A DNA stretch of 64,000 bases, from the NCBI RefSeq assembly GCF_900115045.1, contig NZ_FOVC01000002.1:375972-439971 (forward strand). The letters are read 5' to 3'. How positions within the stretch are numbered: position 1 is the first letter of the stretch; each line of letters opens with the position of its first letter. Below are positions 7,216-15,562 of the stretch, in pieces. A program made the position numbers and the translations under genes. Origin of the DNA: Izhakiella capsodis (GTDB taxonomy: Bacteria; Pseudomonadota; Gammaproteobacteria; Enterobacterales; Enterobacteriaceae). A model generated the notes under the pieces. The model saw only the letters and a list, made by a program, of their open reading frames with translations, had not been told where the DNA came from and searched no databases.

Positions 7216-8580
7216 TTAGCGGATAATTTCGTAGCAGGGGATATAGGCGGTTCCCGGTAATTTCATACGATGCTGGGCGACAAAGCCCTGTAGCAGATCG
7301 TCCATACGATGCATCATTGCCGGATCGCCATGAAGTTTAAACGGCCCCTTTTTCTCAATCTCTTTAATTGCAAAGTCTTTAACGTTCCCTGCTACGATGC
7401 CGGAGAACGCTTTGCGTAGCGTAGCGGCCAGCTTTTCTGCGGGCTGGTTAGGATAAAGATTCAGTTCTGCCATGTTGCCATGACTCGGGTTAAAGGGAAC
7501 CTGAAGATCAGGCTCGACGCGCAACGCCCAATTGAAACTGTAAGCATCGCCGGTATCCCGTCGGTGCTCTTTTACATCAGGCATCGCTTTTTTCATCTGG
7601 CTGGCTACCGCCGCCGGATCGTCAATAATAATTTGATAGTGACGGCGCGCTTCCTTACCGACGGTGTTTACAATGAATTCATCCAGTACGTTGAAATAGT
7701 CGGCGCTTTCTTTAGGGCCGGTCAGTATCAGCGGCAGAACCTGATCGTGGTTGTGAGGATTCATCAGGATCCCTAGCAGATAGAGCAGCTCTTCGGCAGT
7801 TCCCACTCCGCCGGGGAAGATAATGATGCCATGGGCAATGCGGACGAAGGCTTCCAGCCGCTTTTCGATATCTGGCATGATGATGAGCTCATTAACCAGC
7901 GGATTTGGCGGTTCAGCAGCAATAATTGATGGCTCTGTCAGGCCAATGAAGCGCGCTTCTTTATAACGCTGCTGCGCATGGCCCACGGCAGCGCCTTTCA
8001 TCGGTGCCTCCATGACACCAGGTCCGCAGCCGGTGCAGATATTTAGCTCACGCAGGCCAAGCTGTGCGCCCACATTGCGGCAATACTGATATTCCACGGC
8101 ATTAATCGAATGCCCCCCCCAACACACTACGGTATTAGGTTCTTCGCCGACGTGCAGTGCACGAGCGTTGCGAAGAATAGAGAACACCTGATTGGTTATT
8201 TGAACCGAGCTTTCAATCCTCTGATCCTGAGAGCGACATGCGATGTCGAGCTGGCCGCTAACAAACAGAATGTCGCGCAGCACCGCAAACAGGTTGGCCT
8301 GCAATGAGCGGATCAGGCGTCCATCAACAAAGGCTTCCTCCGGTGGATTTATGAGTTCCAGTTTTACTCCGCGCTCGCGACGTAGCACGTTTATATCAAA
8401 GTCCTGGAAGCGGGAGAGCAGTTCCTGGCTGTTGTCTGTTTGACTGCCTGAATTAAGCACGGCGAGTGAACAGTTACGAAACAGCTGATAAAGGTCGCTG
8501 CTGGCCGTGCGTTTCAACACATCGACTTCAAGCTGTGAAAGCAGGTCCATTGAGCCGAGTGGACTGATTTGTGTAATCAA
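7216..8580 (-). CDS. ppnN: PpnN, nucleotide 5'-monophosphate nucleosidase
   Basis: A 454-aa protein, exactly the E. coli PpnN (YgdH) length, which hydrolyses purine and pyrimidine 5'-monophosphates to base and ribose 5-phosphate and is bound by (p)ppGpp. The central LOG/Rossmann domain shows ICTGCGPGVMEAPMKGA and IIFPGGVGTAEELLYLLG (nucleotide and ribose-phosphate site). N- and C-terminal family extensions are both present. RelA, the source of its (p)ppGpp effector, is encoded about 15 kb away. Confidence 0.96.
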   Translation of the reverse strand: MITQISPLGSMDLLSQLEVDVLKRTASSDLYQLFRNCSLAVLNSGSQTDNSQELLSRFQDFDINVLRRERGVKLELINPPEEAFVDGRLIRSLQANLFAVLRDILFVSGQLDIACRSQDQRIESSVQITNQVFSILRNARALHVGEEPNTVVCWGGHSINAVEYQYCRNVGAQLGLRELNICTGCGPGVMEAPMKGAAVGHAQQRYKEARFIGLTEPSIIAAEPPNPLVNELIIMPDIEKRLEAFVRIAHGIIIFPGGVGTAEELLYLLGILMNPHNHDQVLPLILTGPKESADYFNVLDEFIVNTVGKEARRHYQIIIDDPAAVASQMKKAMPDVKEHRRDTGDAYSFNWALRVEPDLQVPFNPSHGNMAELNLYPNQPAEKLAATLRKAFSGIVAGNVKDFAIKEIEKKGPFKLHGDPAMMHRMDDLLQGFVAQHRMKLPGTAYIPCYEIIR

Positions 8581-8753
8581 AATAACTCCTTCGCACCCGC
8601 CAGGGGGAGCAGTGACCCGTCGCTTTATTCATCAGGATGCGGCGGAAAAAATCCCTGATAGCGTAGCCAGGATCATCGCCTTTCAGAGTAAGCCCTGACA
8701 ACGGTCGTTTAACAATAACGTGGACGGACAAATAGCAGTGGTTAACCCACAGA

Positions 8754-9599
8754 TTACTGGCGCGCCAGTCTTGTATGGGTGGGCTGAAAACTAACGTTGC
8801 TACGCCACGGATTGATATCCAGCCCGCCGCGACGAGTATAGCGGGCATAAACGCTCAGCAGCTCTGGTTGGCAGAAACGCTGTATATCGCTGAAAATGCG
8901 TTCAACACACTGTTCGTGAAATTCATTGTGATGACGGAAAGAGACCAGATAGCGTAGCAGCGCCTCGCGATCGATTTGTGGACCGCGATAGTAGATTTGC
9001 ACCGAACCCCAATCAGGCTGATTGGTGATCAGGCAGTTAGACTTTAGCAGATGGCTGACAAGTTGCTCCTCGACGATTTTCTGACCGACAGCATTTTGCA
9101 AATAGTCAGCATTGAATCGGTAATCATCAATAGCGATATCCTGTTCATCGATGCACTGTCCGCTAAAATGTCCCAGCGGCTGACCTTCAATCTCTTGTAC
9201 CCTGAACAGCGTGACGCTGACATCTCCGCCGGCGCAGGCCCGGAGATCTCGTTCGAGAGTGACGCGCACCTCGTCCATGCTGCTAAATTTCGTCTGATTG
9301 AAGCTGTTCAGGTAGAGCTTAAAGCTTTTTGATTCAATAAGATTCAGGCTGCTTGCATCCAGCGTCACTTCCCCGACGGCAACCAGTGGCAGACCGCGCT
9401 TATTAAGCCAGGAAAGCTCATAAAGCGTCCAGATATCAGCGCCATGAAACGGGAGTGAGTCTGCCCGAAGCCCCAGTGGATCGCGGTTCATCGCCCGTGG
9501 TACAGCCTGAAGTAAGGCAGGATCGTAACGATCCAGGTAGGCCGTTGGTTTACCTAACCTCAGGCTTTGTAGCGCCTGATGCTGTTGATAAGAAGACAT
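8754..9599 (-). CDS. queF: QueF, NADPH-dependent 7-cyano-7-deazaguanine reductase
   Basis: A 281-aa two-domain (type II) enzyme that reduces preQ0 to preQ1 with two NADPH, in queuosine tRNA synthesis. Catalytic Cys189 lies in LLKSNCLITNQPDWG and Asp196 in the same segment; the QueF motif NLIESKSFKLYLNS is at 86-99. An in-frame start 15 codons upstream is rejected: the ATG at 9599 has AGGGTAG before it and gives the family start MSSYQQHQAL. It is divergent from syd, 82 bp away. QueD and QueE, earlier steps, are encoded near 30.6-31.8 kb. Confidence 0.96.
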   Translation of the reverse strand: MSSYQQHQALQSLRLGKPTAYLDRYDPALLQAVPRAMNRDPLGLRADSLPFHGADIWTLYELSWLNKRGLPLVAVGEVTLDASSLNLIESKSFKLYLNSFNQTKFSSMDEVRVTLERDLRACAGGDVSVTLFRVQEIEGQPLGHFSGQCIDEQDIAIDDYRFNADYLQNAVGQKIVEEQLVSHLLKSNCLITNQPDWGSVQIYYRGPQIDREALLRYLVSFRHHNEFHEQCVERIFSDIQRFCQPELLSVYARYTRRGGLDINPWRSNVSFQPTHTRLARQ

Positions 9600-9681
9600 A
9601 ATGCTACCCTGATAGTCCGCGCTAATACAAACAGATACAGCCACCTAGTGTAACGCAGGCTGCGGAGAGTGAGAAAAATTA

Positions 9682-10230
9682 ATGTATGAAGATACGGCTC
9701 AGGCCCTAAAAAATTTTACCACAAGCTGGTGTCAGCACTGGCAGGATACATTGGGACACGACCCGCTTAGTGCTGAACTTTACGGTATTCCTTCGCCTTG
9801 TGTTATCGCCACCAGCGGCGAACAAGTTTTCTGGCAGCCACAGCCTTTTCAACCACTTGCTGACCTGACAGCGGTGGCAAGAGCGCTGGATATTGAAATA
9901 CAACCTTCTGTCAATGCCTTCTATACCACCCAGTTTGCCGGCGAAATGAGCGCGCGTATTGGCGATCTCGAATTGCAATTGTCGCAGGTCTGGAGCCTGG
10001 ATGACTTTAGTCGTACGCAGGAAAATTTGATTGGACATTTATTGATGAAGCGTCGTCTGAAGCAGACGCCGACGCTATTTATAGCGACGACCATTACTGA
10101 CCTGGATGTTATATCGGTATGTAATTTGACCGGAGAGGTGATCTCTGAACAACTGGGTACGAAGGAGCGGCGTAAATTGGTTGATTCATTACCTGATTTT
10201 CTTTCAAGATTACAACCAGTTATAGCATAA
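9682..10230 (+). CDS. syd: Syd, SecY-interacting protein
   Basis: A 182-aa soluble protein that binds the cytoplasmic face of SecYEG in E. coli and is proposed to check the integrity of the translocon. Conserved stretches are ELYGIPSPCVI, VFWQPQPF, NAFYTTQFAGEMSA and TQENLIGHLL, in family order over the full length. Its neighbour downstream is the csrB RNA gene, as in E. coli. Confidence 0.95.
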   Translation: MYEDTAQALKNFTTSWCQHWQDTLGHDPLSAELYGIPSPCVIATSGEQVFWQPQPFQPLADLTAVARALDIEIQPSVNAFYTTQFAGEMSARIGDLELQLSQVWSLDDFSRTQENLIGHLLMKRRLKQTPTLFIATTITDLDVISVCNLTGEVISEQLGTKERRKLVDSLPDFLSRLQPVIA

Positions 10231-10253
10231 TTTGAGATAAGTACTGCTTTTCT

Positions 10254-10287
10254 TGTGAGATATATCCTGCAATTGCTGTGAGATATA
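10254..10287 (+). repeat. Two TGTGAGATATA repeats upstream of csrB
   Basis: TGTGAGATATA occurs at 10254-10264 and again at 10277-10287, 23 bp apart (about two helix turns), 140-170 bp before the csrB RNA. The first copy, read as TGTGAG-N6-CCTGCA, loosely resembles the inverted UvrY/SirA/GacA site TGTAAG-N6-CTTACA. A response-regulator operator is inference. Confidence 0.4.
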
Positions 10288-10426
10288 CGCAGGTAAGAAG
10301 GTATAATTTTTGTGTGGTTTTTTGTGAAAACTCTGTAAATCATAAGGTTGGGTTGTGGATGCGTAAATTTTGATTTTTTAATCATCTTTAGACGGATATT
10401 GATGGGTTGTTTAATTAAGGGGATAG

Positions 10427-10757
10427 GTCAGAATGACTATAACGGCAAGGAAGTCGGGACCAAAAATAGCATCAGGAAGAGTTGTTTTGGTTCAGGGAAT
10501 AATTATCAGGATGATGTTACAAGGATAGGCTTCAGGAGTGAAGTGAGGATTGCTCAGGACGAGTTAAGGGACACCTCCAGGACGGAGAATGTGAGCCTGC
10601 AGGAACGCAGGTGGGTTATGGATGCCTATGGATCACGGCAAGATGCTGTTTTCAGGATGATTTGGAAAAGTTTTCAAGGATGAGCAGGGAGCATTAACGT
10701 AGCTGGAATGCTGCTAAACGAACCGGGAGCACTGTTTTTACAGTGCTCCCTTTTTTT
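10427..10757 (+). ncRNA. csrB: CsrB (RsmB-type) small RNA that sequesters CsrA
   Basis: About 330 nt with about 20 GGA motifs, many as CAGGAnG or AAGGA, the CsrA-binding signature, often in small hairpin loops. Segments match E. coli CsrB closely: CAGGACG-AGTTAAGGGACACC, TCCAGGACGGAGAATG, AAGGATGAGCAGGGAGCA, and the 3' end GTAGCTGGAATGCTGC-AAACGAACCGGGAGCACTG. It ends in a strong terminator. It lies between syd and yqcC, the E. coli locus. CsrB binds many CsrA dimers and relieves CsrA control of mRNAs. The 5' end is estimated, probably within about 15 bases. Confidence 0.96.
10725..10757 (+). terminator. csrB Rho-independent terminator
   Basis: GGGAGCACTG (10725-10734) pairs perfectly with CAGTGCTCCC (10741-10750), followed by seven T. 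Confidence 0.95.
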
Positions 10758-10841
10758 GTGCCTGCGTTGGGGATTTTACGCCGTAACTGGCAGGAAATGA
10801 TATCCTGATTCCCATTATTTTACTCTGTGGGAGAAAGGTTT

Positions 10842-11162
10842 ATGTGTCAGCAAATTCGCCAGCAGCTGCACGAAATTGAAAACCTGCTGCGCGCTGAGGA
10901 TCTCTGGCAGCAACAAGCGCCCGGGCAACAAGCGCTGGCTAGCAGCGAACCTTTTTGTGTCGATACCCTCACGCCGTTGCAATGGTTGCAATGGATTTTG
11001 CTACCGCGGATGCATGCGCTGCTTGACAGCCAGAGTGCGTTGCCGACTAATTTTGCTATTGCCCCATACTACGAAATGGCTCTGGAGATGGATATCCCGC
11101 ATCGGGACCGACTGCTTCATCTGCTCAACCAACTGGATGCCCGGTTTGGTGACCGGCAATGA
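10842..11162 (+). CDS. yqcC: YqcC, DUF446 protein
   Basis: A small all-helical protein of 106 aa with the family motif TLTPLQWLQWILLPRMHALL (about residues 40-59) and FAIAPYYEMALEM. The ATG at 10842 has GAGAAAGG just upstream; an in-frame GTG five codons earlier has no ribosome binding site. Its stop overlaps the truC start (ATGA), so it is translationally coupled to truC. No function is established; the constant pairing with truC hints at an RNA-related role, which is inference. Confidence 0.92.
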   Translation: MCQQIRQQLHEIENLLRAEDLWQQQAPGQQALASSEPFCVDTLTPLQWLQWILLPRMHALLDSQSALPTNFAIAPYYEMALEMDIPHRDRLLHLLNQLDARFGDRQ

Positions 11163-11935
11163 TTGATGTGATTTATCAGGATGAGTGGTTAGTGGCGGTT
11201 AACAAGCCTGCTGGCTGGCTGGTGCATCGCAGCTGGCTTGATACAAATGAAACACGTTTCGTGATGCAGACGGTACGTGACCAGATTGGTCAACATGTTT
11301 TTACAGTCCATCGTATTGACAGACCCACCTCTGGCGTTTTGCTGATGGGGCTTTCCAGTGAAACAGCACGTTTGCTGGCGGAGCAGTTCGCCGCACACCA
11401 GATTGAAAAAACCTACCATGCTGTCGCGCGCGGATGGTTGCACGGGGAGGATAGACTGGATTATTCGCTGGTTGAAGAGCGCGACAAAATCGCCGATAAA
11501 TACAGCCAGACTGAAAAGTCTGCGCAGGCGGCTGTCACCGACTGGCGAGCCTTGGCGCAGGCTGAGGCGGCGATTGCTGTCGGACGTTACCCTACAGCGC
11601 GCTATAGCCTGGTAGAATTGAGGCCGCAGACGGGTCGTAAACATCAGCTGCGTCGTCATCTTGCACATTTGCGTCATCCGATTATTGGCGACAGCAAACA
11701 TGGCGATCTGCGACAGAATCGTGCGGCAGCCGAGTATCTGGCGATGAACCGTTTGATGCTCCACGCCAGTAAGCTGAGGCTCCGGCATCCGAAGACCGGT
11801 GACATGCTGACGCTTGAGGCTGCACTGGATCCTTGCTGGCAGGCGGTTCTGCAACGTTTCAGCTGGCAGCATTTTTTCCCTGCAAACAACAGGGTTGCCT
11901 TTAATACTCACCATCAGGATAGTGGATCAAATTAA
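11159..11935 (+). CDS. truC: TruC, tRNA pseudouridine(65) synthase
   Basis: A 258-aa RluA-family pseudouridine synthase acting on U65 of tRNA-Ile1 and tRNA-Asp in E. coli. The catalytic Asp is in HRIDRPTSGVLLMG. Other motifs are VNKPAGWLVHR near the N-terminus and ELRPQTGRKHQLRRHLAHL (motif III). There is no S4 domain, as usual for TruC. It starts at the ATG overlapping the yqcC stop. Confidence 0.96.
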   Translation: MIDVIYQDEWLVAVNKPAGWLVHRSWLDTNETRFVMQTVRDQIGQHVFTVHRIDRPTSGVLLMGLSSETARLLAEQFAAHQIEKTYHAVARGWLHGEDRLDYSLVEERDKIADKYSQTEKSAQAAVTDWRALAQAEAAIAVGRYPTARYSLVELRPQTGRKHQLRRHLAHLRHPIIGDSKHGDLRQNRAAAEYLAMNRLMLHASKLRLRHPKTGDMLTLEAALDPCWQAVLQRFSWQHFFPANNRVAFNTHHQDSGSN

Positions 11936-11962
11936 GTTGTTGCTAAAACAGGAGAAGTAACG

Positions 11963-12409
11963 ATGGCCGAAATTGGCATTTTTGTGGGAACCGTTTACGG
12001 CAATGCGCTGCTGGTTGCTGAAGAGGCGCAAACACAACTACAGGAGGCGGGACACCAGGCAACGCTGTTTGAAGCTCCCGGACTTTCTGACTGGCATAGA
12101 TATCTGGATAAGATTGTGCTTATCGTCACCTCGACGACTGGTCAGGGAGATCTACCTGACAGTATTGTGCCGCTGTTTCAGGGGATTAAAGATAAGCTGG
12201 GACATCTGCCGCAGTTGCGCTACGGGATTATAGCGCTGGGTGACAGTAGTTACGATTGTTTTTGCGGTGCCGGCAAGCAGTTCGATATGCTGTTGCAGGA
12301 GCAGGGTGCAAAACGGCTTGAAGAGGTTTTGACAATTGATGCCTCAGAATATCCGGAGCCGGAAGTGATTTCGCAACCCTGGGTTGAACGCTGGAGTGCC
12401 CTTCTTTAA
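11963..12409 (+). CDS. yqcA: YqcA, short flavodoxin
   Basis: A 148-aa flavodoxin with the FMN phosphate loop GTVYGNALLVAEEA at 9-22, TSTTGQGDLPDS around the isoalloxazine ring and ALGDSSYDCFCGAGK. It resembles the MioC-like short flavodoxins; the electron partners are unknown. AGGAGAAG precedes the ATG, 27 bp after truC, so yqcC-truC-yqcA form one unit. Confidence 0.94.
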   Translation: MAEIGIFVGTVYGNALLVAEEAQTQLQEAGHQATLFEAPGLSDWHRYLDKIVLIVTSTTGQGDLPDSIVPLFQGIKDKLGHLPQLRYGIIALGDSSYDCFCGAGKQFDMLLQEQGAKRLEEVLTIDASEYPEPEVISQPWVERWSALL

Positions 12410-12835
12410 GTCCTTCACGGGGCTTTTCACGGCTGCACGTCCCGATGTGGCCAGACTGCCCCGGTGCCATACCGCCAGAAATTATCATTCGTCAACACAT
12501 CTTCGCACCGTCTCAGGATATTACACCGGCTGATTTGCGCTCAATCCGTGACTTCGCCCCCAGTACATTGTGCAAATACCTGAACATTATTGATTATCAG
12601 TTGTGTTACCTGTGCGTTTGTCCAATGTTAACTGCTGCACGCATTTTTATACTTGATCGGTGTACGAACAGGCAGTGCTGGCACAAACCTTGAGCGATGC
12701 GCAAACACGACCTGATTAACGGCCAATAATTAACGAGTTATCTCTTTGTTATAGTTAACATCATTCTGATACCCAACGCGGTCTATATGCAGTTCAGAGT
12801 GAAAGTAGCTAACCGCTATATTTCAGGAGTGCATC
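12410..12835. other. 426-bp gap before gudP: control region, no gene seen
   Basis: No supported coding region. A TATAGT at 12750-12755 could be a -10 for gudP, but no good -35 stands at 17 bp, in line with an activated promoter. In E. coli the gud genes are switched on by CdaR (SdaR), not encoded here; I cannot pick out its site. No clear terminator follows yqcA. Confidence 0.4.
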
Positions 12836-14188
12836 ATGAATACATTCAGTGAGAGTCGGGTCCCCGTTGGGGGGCAAAAAAAAACCCATGCCCGCTACTG
12901 GATTGTGGTGATGCTGTTTATCGTGACCTCTTTTAACTATGGCGATCGGGCAACGTTATCGATCGCTGGTTCATCTATGGCGAAAGAGATAGGCCTGGAC
13001 CCGGTAGGTATGGGCTATATCTTCTCAGCGTTCTCCTGGGCTTACGTTATTGGACAGATACCCGGTGGATGGCTTCTTGATCGCTTTGGTTCGAAAAAAG
13101 TCTACTTCTGGAGCATTTTTATCTGGTCATTGTTTACCTTGCTACAGGGATTTGTCGATCTGTTAAGCGGATTTGGCATTATCGCTGCGCTTTTTTTCCT
13201 GCGCTTTTGCGTTGGCCTGGCGGAAGCACCGTCATTTCCCGGTAACAGTCGTATCGTTGCTGCCTGGTTTCCGGCGCAGGAGCGTGGCACGGCGGTAGCT
13301 ATCTTTAATTCTGCGCAGTACTTCGCCACGGTGATTTTTGCGCCCATTATGGGCTGGCTCACGGCCAGCGTCGGTTGGGCGCATGTATTCTGGTTCATGG
13401 GCGCGTTGGGGATTATTCTCAGCCTGATCTGGCAGAGGGTCATCCATGATCCGCATGATCACCCCGGCGTCAATAGCGCTGAACTGGAATATATGGAGCA
13501 GGGTGGCGCGCTGATCAATATGGATGTGAAAAAGGTCGGGCGCAAAGTCAGCGCTGGTGAAAAGTGGTACCAGATCAAACAGCTCCTCTCCTCACGCATG
13601 ATGCTCGGTATCTATCTCGGACAGTATTGCATTAATGCGATGACCTATTTTTTTATCACCTGGTTTCCGGTTTATCTGGTACAGGCACGCGGCATGTCGA
13701 TCCTCAAAGCCGGGTTTGTTGCCTCTGTTCCGGCGATTTGTGGTTTTCTCGGTGGCGTGCTGGGCGGTGTCATTTCCGATTATCTGATGCGTCGGACCGG
13801 CTCGCTGAATATAGCCCGTAAAACGCCAATTGTTGTAGGAATGCTGCTATCGGTATCGATGGTGGTTTGTAATTACGTCAATACCGAATGGATGGTGGTG
13901 TTCTTTATGGCAACGGCTTTTTTCGGTAAGGGCATTGGTGCATTGGGTTGGGCGGTGATGGCGGATACAGCGCCAAAAGAGATCAGCGGTTTGAGCGGCG
14001 GCTTGTTCAATATGTTTGGCAACTTCTCCGGCATCGTGACGCCCATTGCGATTGGTTATATCATCGCCACAACCGGGTCTTACGACGGCGCATTGGTTTA
14101 CGTGGGTATCCATGCACTGGTCGCAGTGATCAGCTTCCTGGTGATAGTGAAAGATATCCGACGTATTGAACTGAAACACCTAAGTTAA
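12836..14188 (+). CDS. gudP: GudP, D-glucarate/D-glycerate:proton symporter
   Basis: A 450-aa MFS transporter of the anion:cation symporter (ACS) family with 12 predicted membrane segments, the same length as E. coli GudP. It has SFNYGDRATLSIAG in segment 1, the MFS signature GGWLLDRFGSKK (about 80-91), and RFCVGLAEAPSFPGNSR. It brings glucarate (and perhaps galactarate) into the cell. AGGAG lies before the ATG. First gene of a six-gene operon whose other members break the substrate down; only 9 bp separate it from gudX. Confidence 0.95.
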   Translation: MNTFSESRVPVGGQKKTHARYWIVVMLFIVTSFNYGDRATLSIAGSSMAKEIGLDPVGMGYIFSAFSWAYVIGQIPGGWLLDRFGSKKVYFWSIFIWSLFTLLQGFVDLLSGFGIIAALFFLRFCVGLAEAPSFPGNSRIVAAWFPAQERGTAVAIFNSAQYFATVIFAPIMGWLTASVGWAHVFWFMGALGIILSLIWQRVIHDPHDHPGVNSAELEYMEQGGALINMDVKKVGRKVSAGEKWYQIKQLLSSRMMLGIYLGQYCINAMTYFFITWFPVYLVQARGMSILKAGFVASVPAICGFLGGVLGGVISDYLMRRTGSLNIARKTPIVVGMLLSVSMVVCNYVNTEWMVVFFMATAFFGKGIGALGWAVMADTAPKEISGLSGGLFNMFGNFSGIVTPIAIGYIIATTGSYDGALVYVGIHALVAVISFLVIVKDIRRIELKHLS

Positions 14189-14197
14189 GGAGTGATC

Positions 14198-15559
14198 ATG
14201 ACGACGCAAAGTACGCCGGTCATTACCGAAATGCGCGTTATCCCGGTTGCCGGCTACGATAGCATGCTACTCAATATTGCTGGCGCCCACGGAGCCTGCT
14301 TTACCCGCAATATCGTCGTACTGACGGACAGCGCCGGGCATACCGGCGTTGGAGAGGCTCCGGGTGGCGAAACCATTCTCCATACATTAAACGACAGCAT
14401 CGGCCAGGTCGTTGGTCAGCAGGTCGCACGCCTGAATCGAATTGTTCAGCAGGTTCATCTGGGCAATCAGGCCGCGGATTTTTCGTCATTTGGCAAGGGG
14501 GCCTGGACCTTTGAACTGAAGGTTAATGCGGTTGCCGCACTGGAGGCCGCCTTGCTGGATCTGCTGGGTCAGTATCTGGGCGTGCCTGTTGCAGAACTAC
14601 TGGGGCCGGGCAAGCAGCGCGATGAAATCACGGTGCTTGGCTATCTGTTTTACATTGGCGATCGGCAAAAAACAGACTTGCCCTATCAGCAAGGTATGAC
14701 CGGCGGTCACGATTGGTATCATCTGCGGCATCAGCAGGCATTGGACACCATTGCCATCGTGCGGCTGGCGGAGGCGGCACAGGACCTTTATGGTTTCAAA
14801 GATTTTAAGCTTAAAGGCGGCGTGCTACCGGGAGAACAGGAGATTGACACGGTCTGCGCACTGAAAAAACGTTTTCCGGAAGCGCGTATCACGGTCGATC
14901 CAAATGGTGCATGGCATCTTGAGGAGGCGATTGCACTTTGTAAAGGCCTGGGCGACGTACTGGCCTACGCGGAAGATCCCTGTGGTGCTGAGCAGGGCTA
15001 CTCCGGGCGGGAGGTGATGGCTGAATTTCGCCGTGCTACCGGTCTGCCAGTGGCAACCAATATGATAGCCACCAACTGGCGTGAGTTGGGGCATGCGATG
15101 CAGCTTAACGCAATCGACATTCCACTGGCCGATCCCCACTTCTGGACCCTGAGTGGTGCGGTGCGGGTCGCGCAGCTATGCAATGAATGGGGCCTGACAT
15201 GGGGCTGTCATTCAAATAATCACTTCGATATTTCGCTGGCAATGTTTAGTCACGTTGGCGCAGCGGCGCCCGGCTCACCAACCGCTCTGGATACTCACTG
15301 GATCTGGCAACAAGGCGATCAACGTCTGACCAAAAATCCGCTGCGGATAGTGAATGGCAAAATCAATATTGGCGATGCGCCCGGTTTTGGCATAGAGCTT
15401 GATTGGTCGCGGATCGAGCAGGCGAATGCGCTGTATACATCGCTACCCGCAGGTGCTCGCAATGATGCGGCGGCGATGCAGTATCTGCTCCCTAATTGGC
15501 AGTTTGATCGCAAGCGCCCGGCTTTTGGCCGCTACGCGCCGTTTACAGAAGGAATGTAA
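14198..15559 (+). CDS. gudX: GudX, glucarate dehydratase-related protein
   Basis: A 453-aa enolase-superfamily protein, a paralogue of the neighbouring GudD. It keeps the KxK acid/base pair (Lys204 and Lys206 in FKLKGG), metal ligand Asp234 (TVDPNGAW) and the SNNHFDISL His region. Its closest relative is E. coli GudX; that protein is reported as a weak glucarate/idarate dehydratase. The ATG at 14198 is chosen because AAGGAG stands 5 bases before it; a GTG two codons earlier overlaps that site. The tail GRYAPFTEGM is a few residues longer than in E. coli. Confidence 0.93.
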   Translation: MTTQSTPVITEMRVIPVAGYDSMLLNIAGAHGACFTRNIVVLTDSAGHTGVGEAPGGETILHTLNDSIGQVVGQQVARLNRIVQQVHLGNQAADFSSFGKGAWTFELKVNAVAALEAALLDLLGQYLGVPVAELLGPGKQRDEITVLGYLFYIGDRQKTDLPYQQGMTGGHDWYHLRHQQALDTIAIVRLAEAAQDLYGFKDFKLKGGVLPGEQEIDTVCALKKRFPEARITVDPNGAWHLEEAIALCKGLGDVLAYAEDPCGAEQGYSGREVMAEFRRATGLPVATNMIATNWRELGHAMQLNAIDIPLADPHFWTLSGAVRVAQLCNEWGLTWGCHSNNHFDISLAMFSHVGAAAPGSPTALDTHWIWQQGDQRLTKNPLRIVNGKINIGDAPGFGIELDWSRIEQANALYTSLPAGARNDAAAMQYLLPNWQFDRKRPAFGRYAPFTEGM

Positions 15560-15562
15560 AAA

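Noticed and set aside
10348..10683. 111-codon open frame across csrB
   Set aside because: The region is the CsrB RNA; the frame follows from repeated AGGA sequence and has no protein family look.
12445..12693. 82-codon open frame between yqcA and gudP
   Set aside because: No ribosome binding site, no family features, and it lies in a likely control region.
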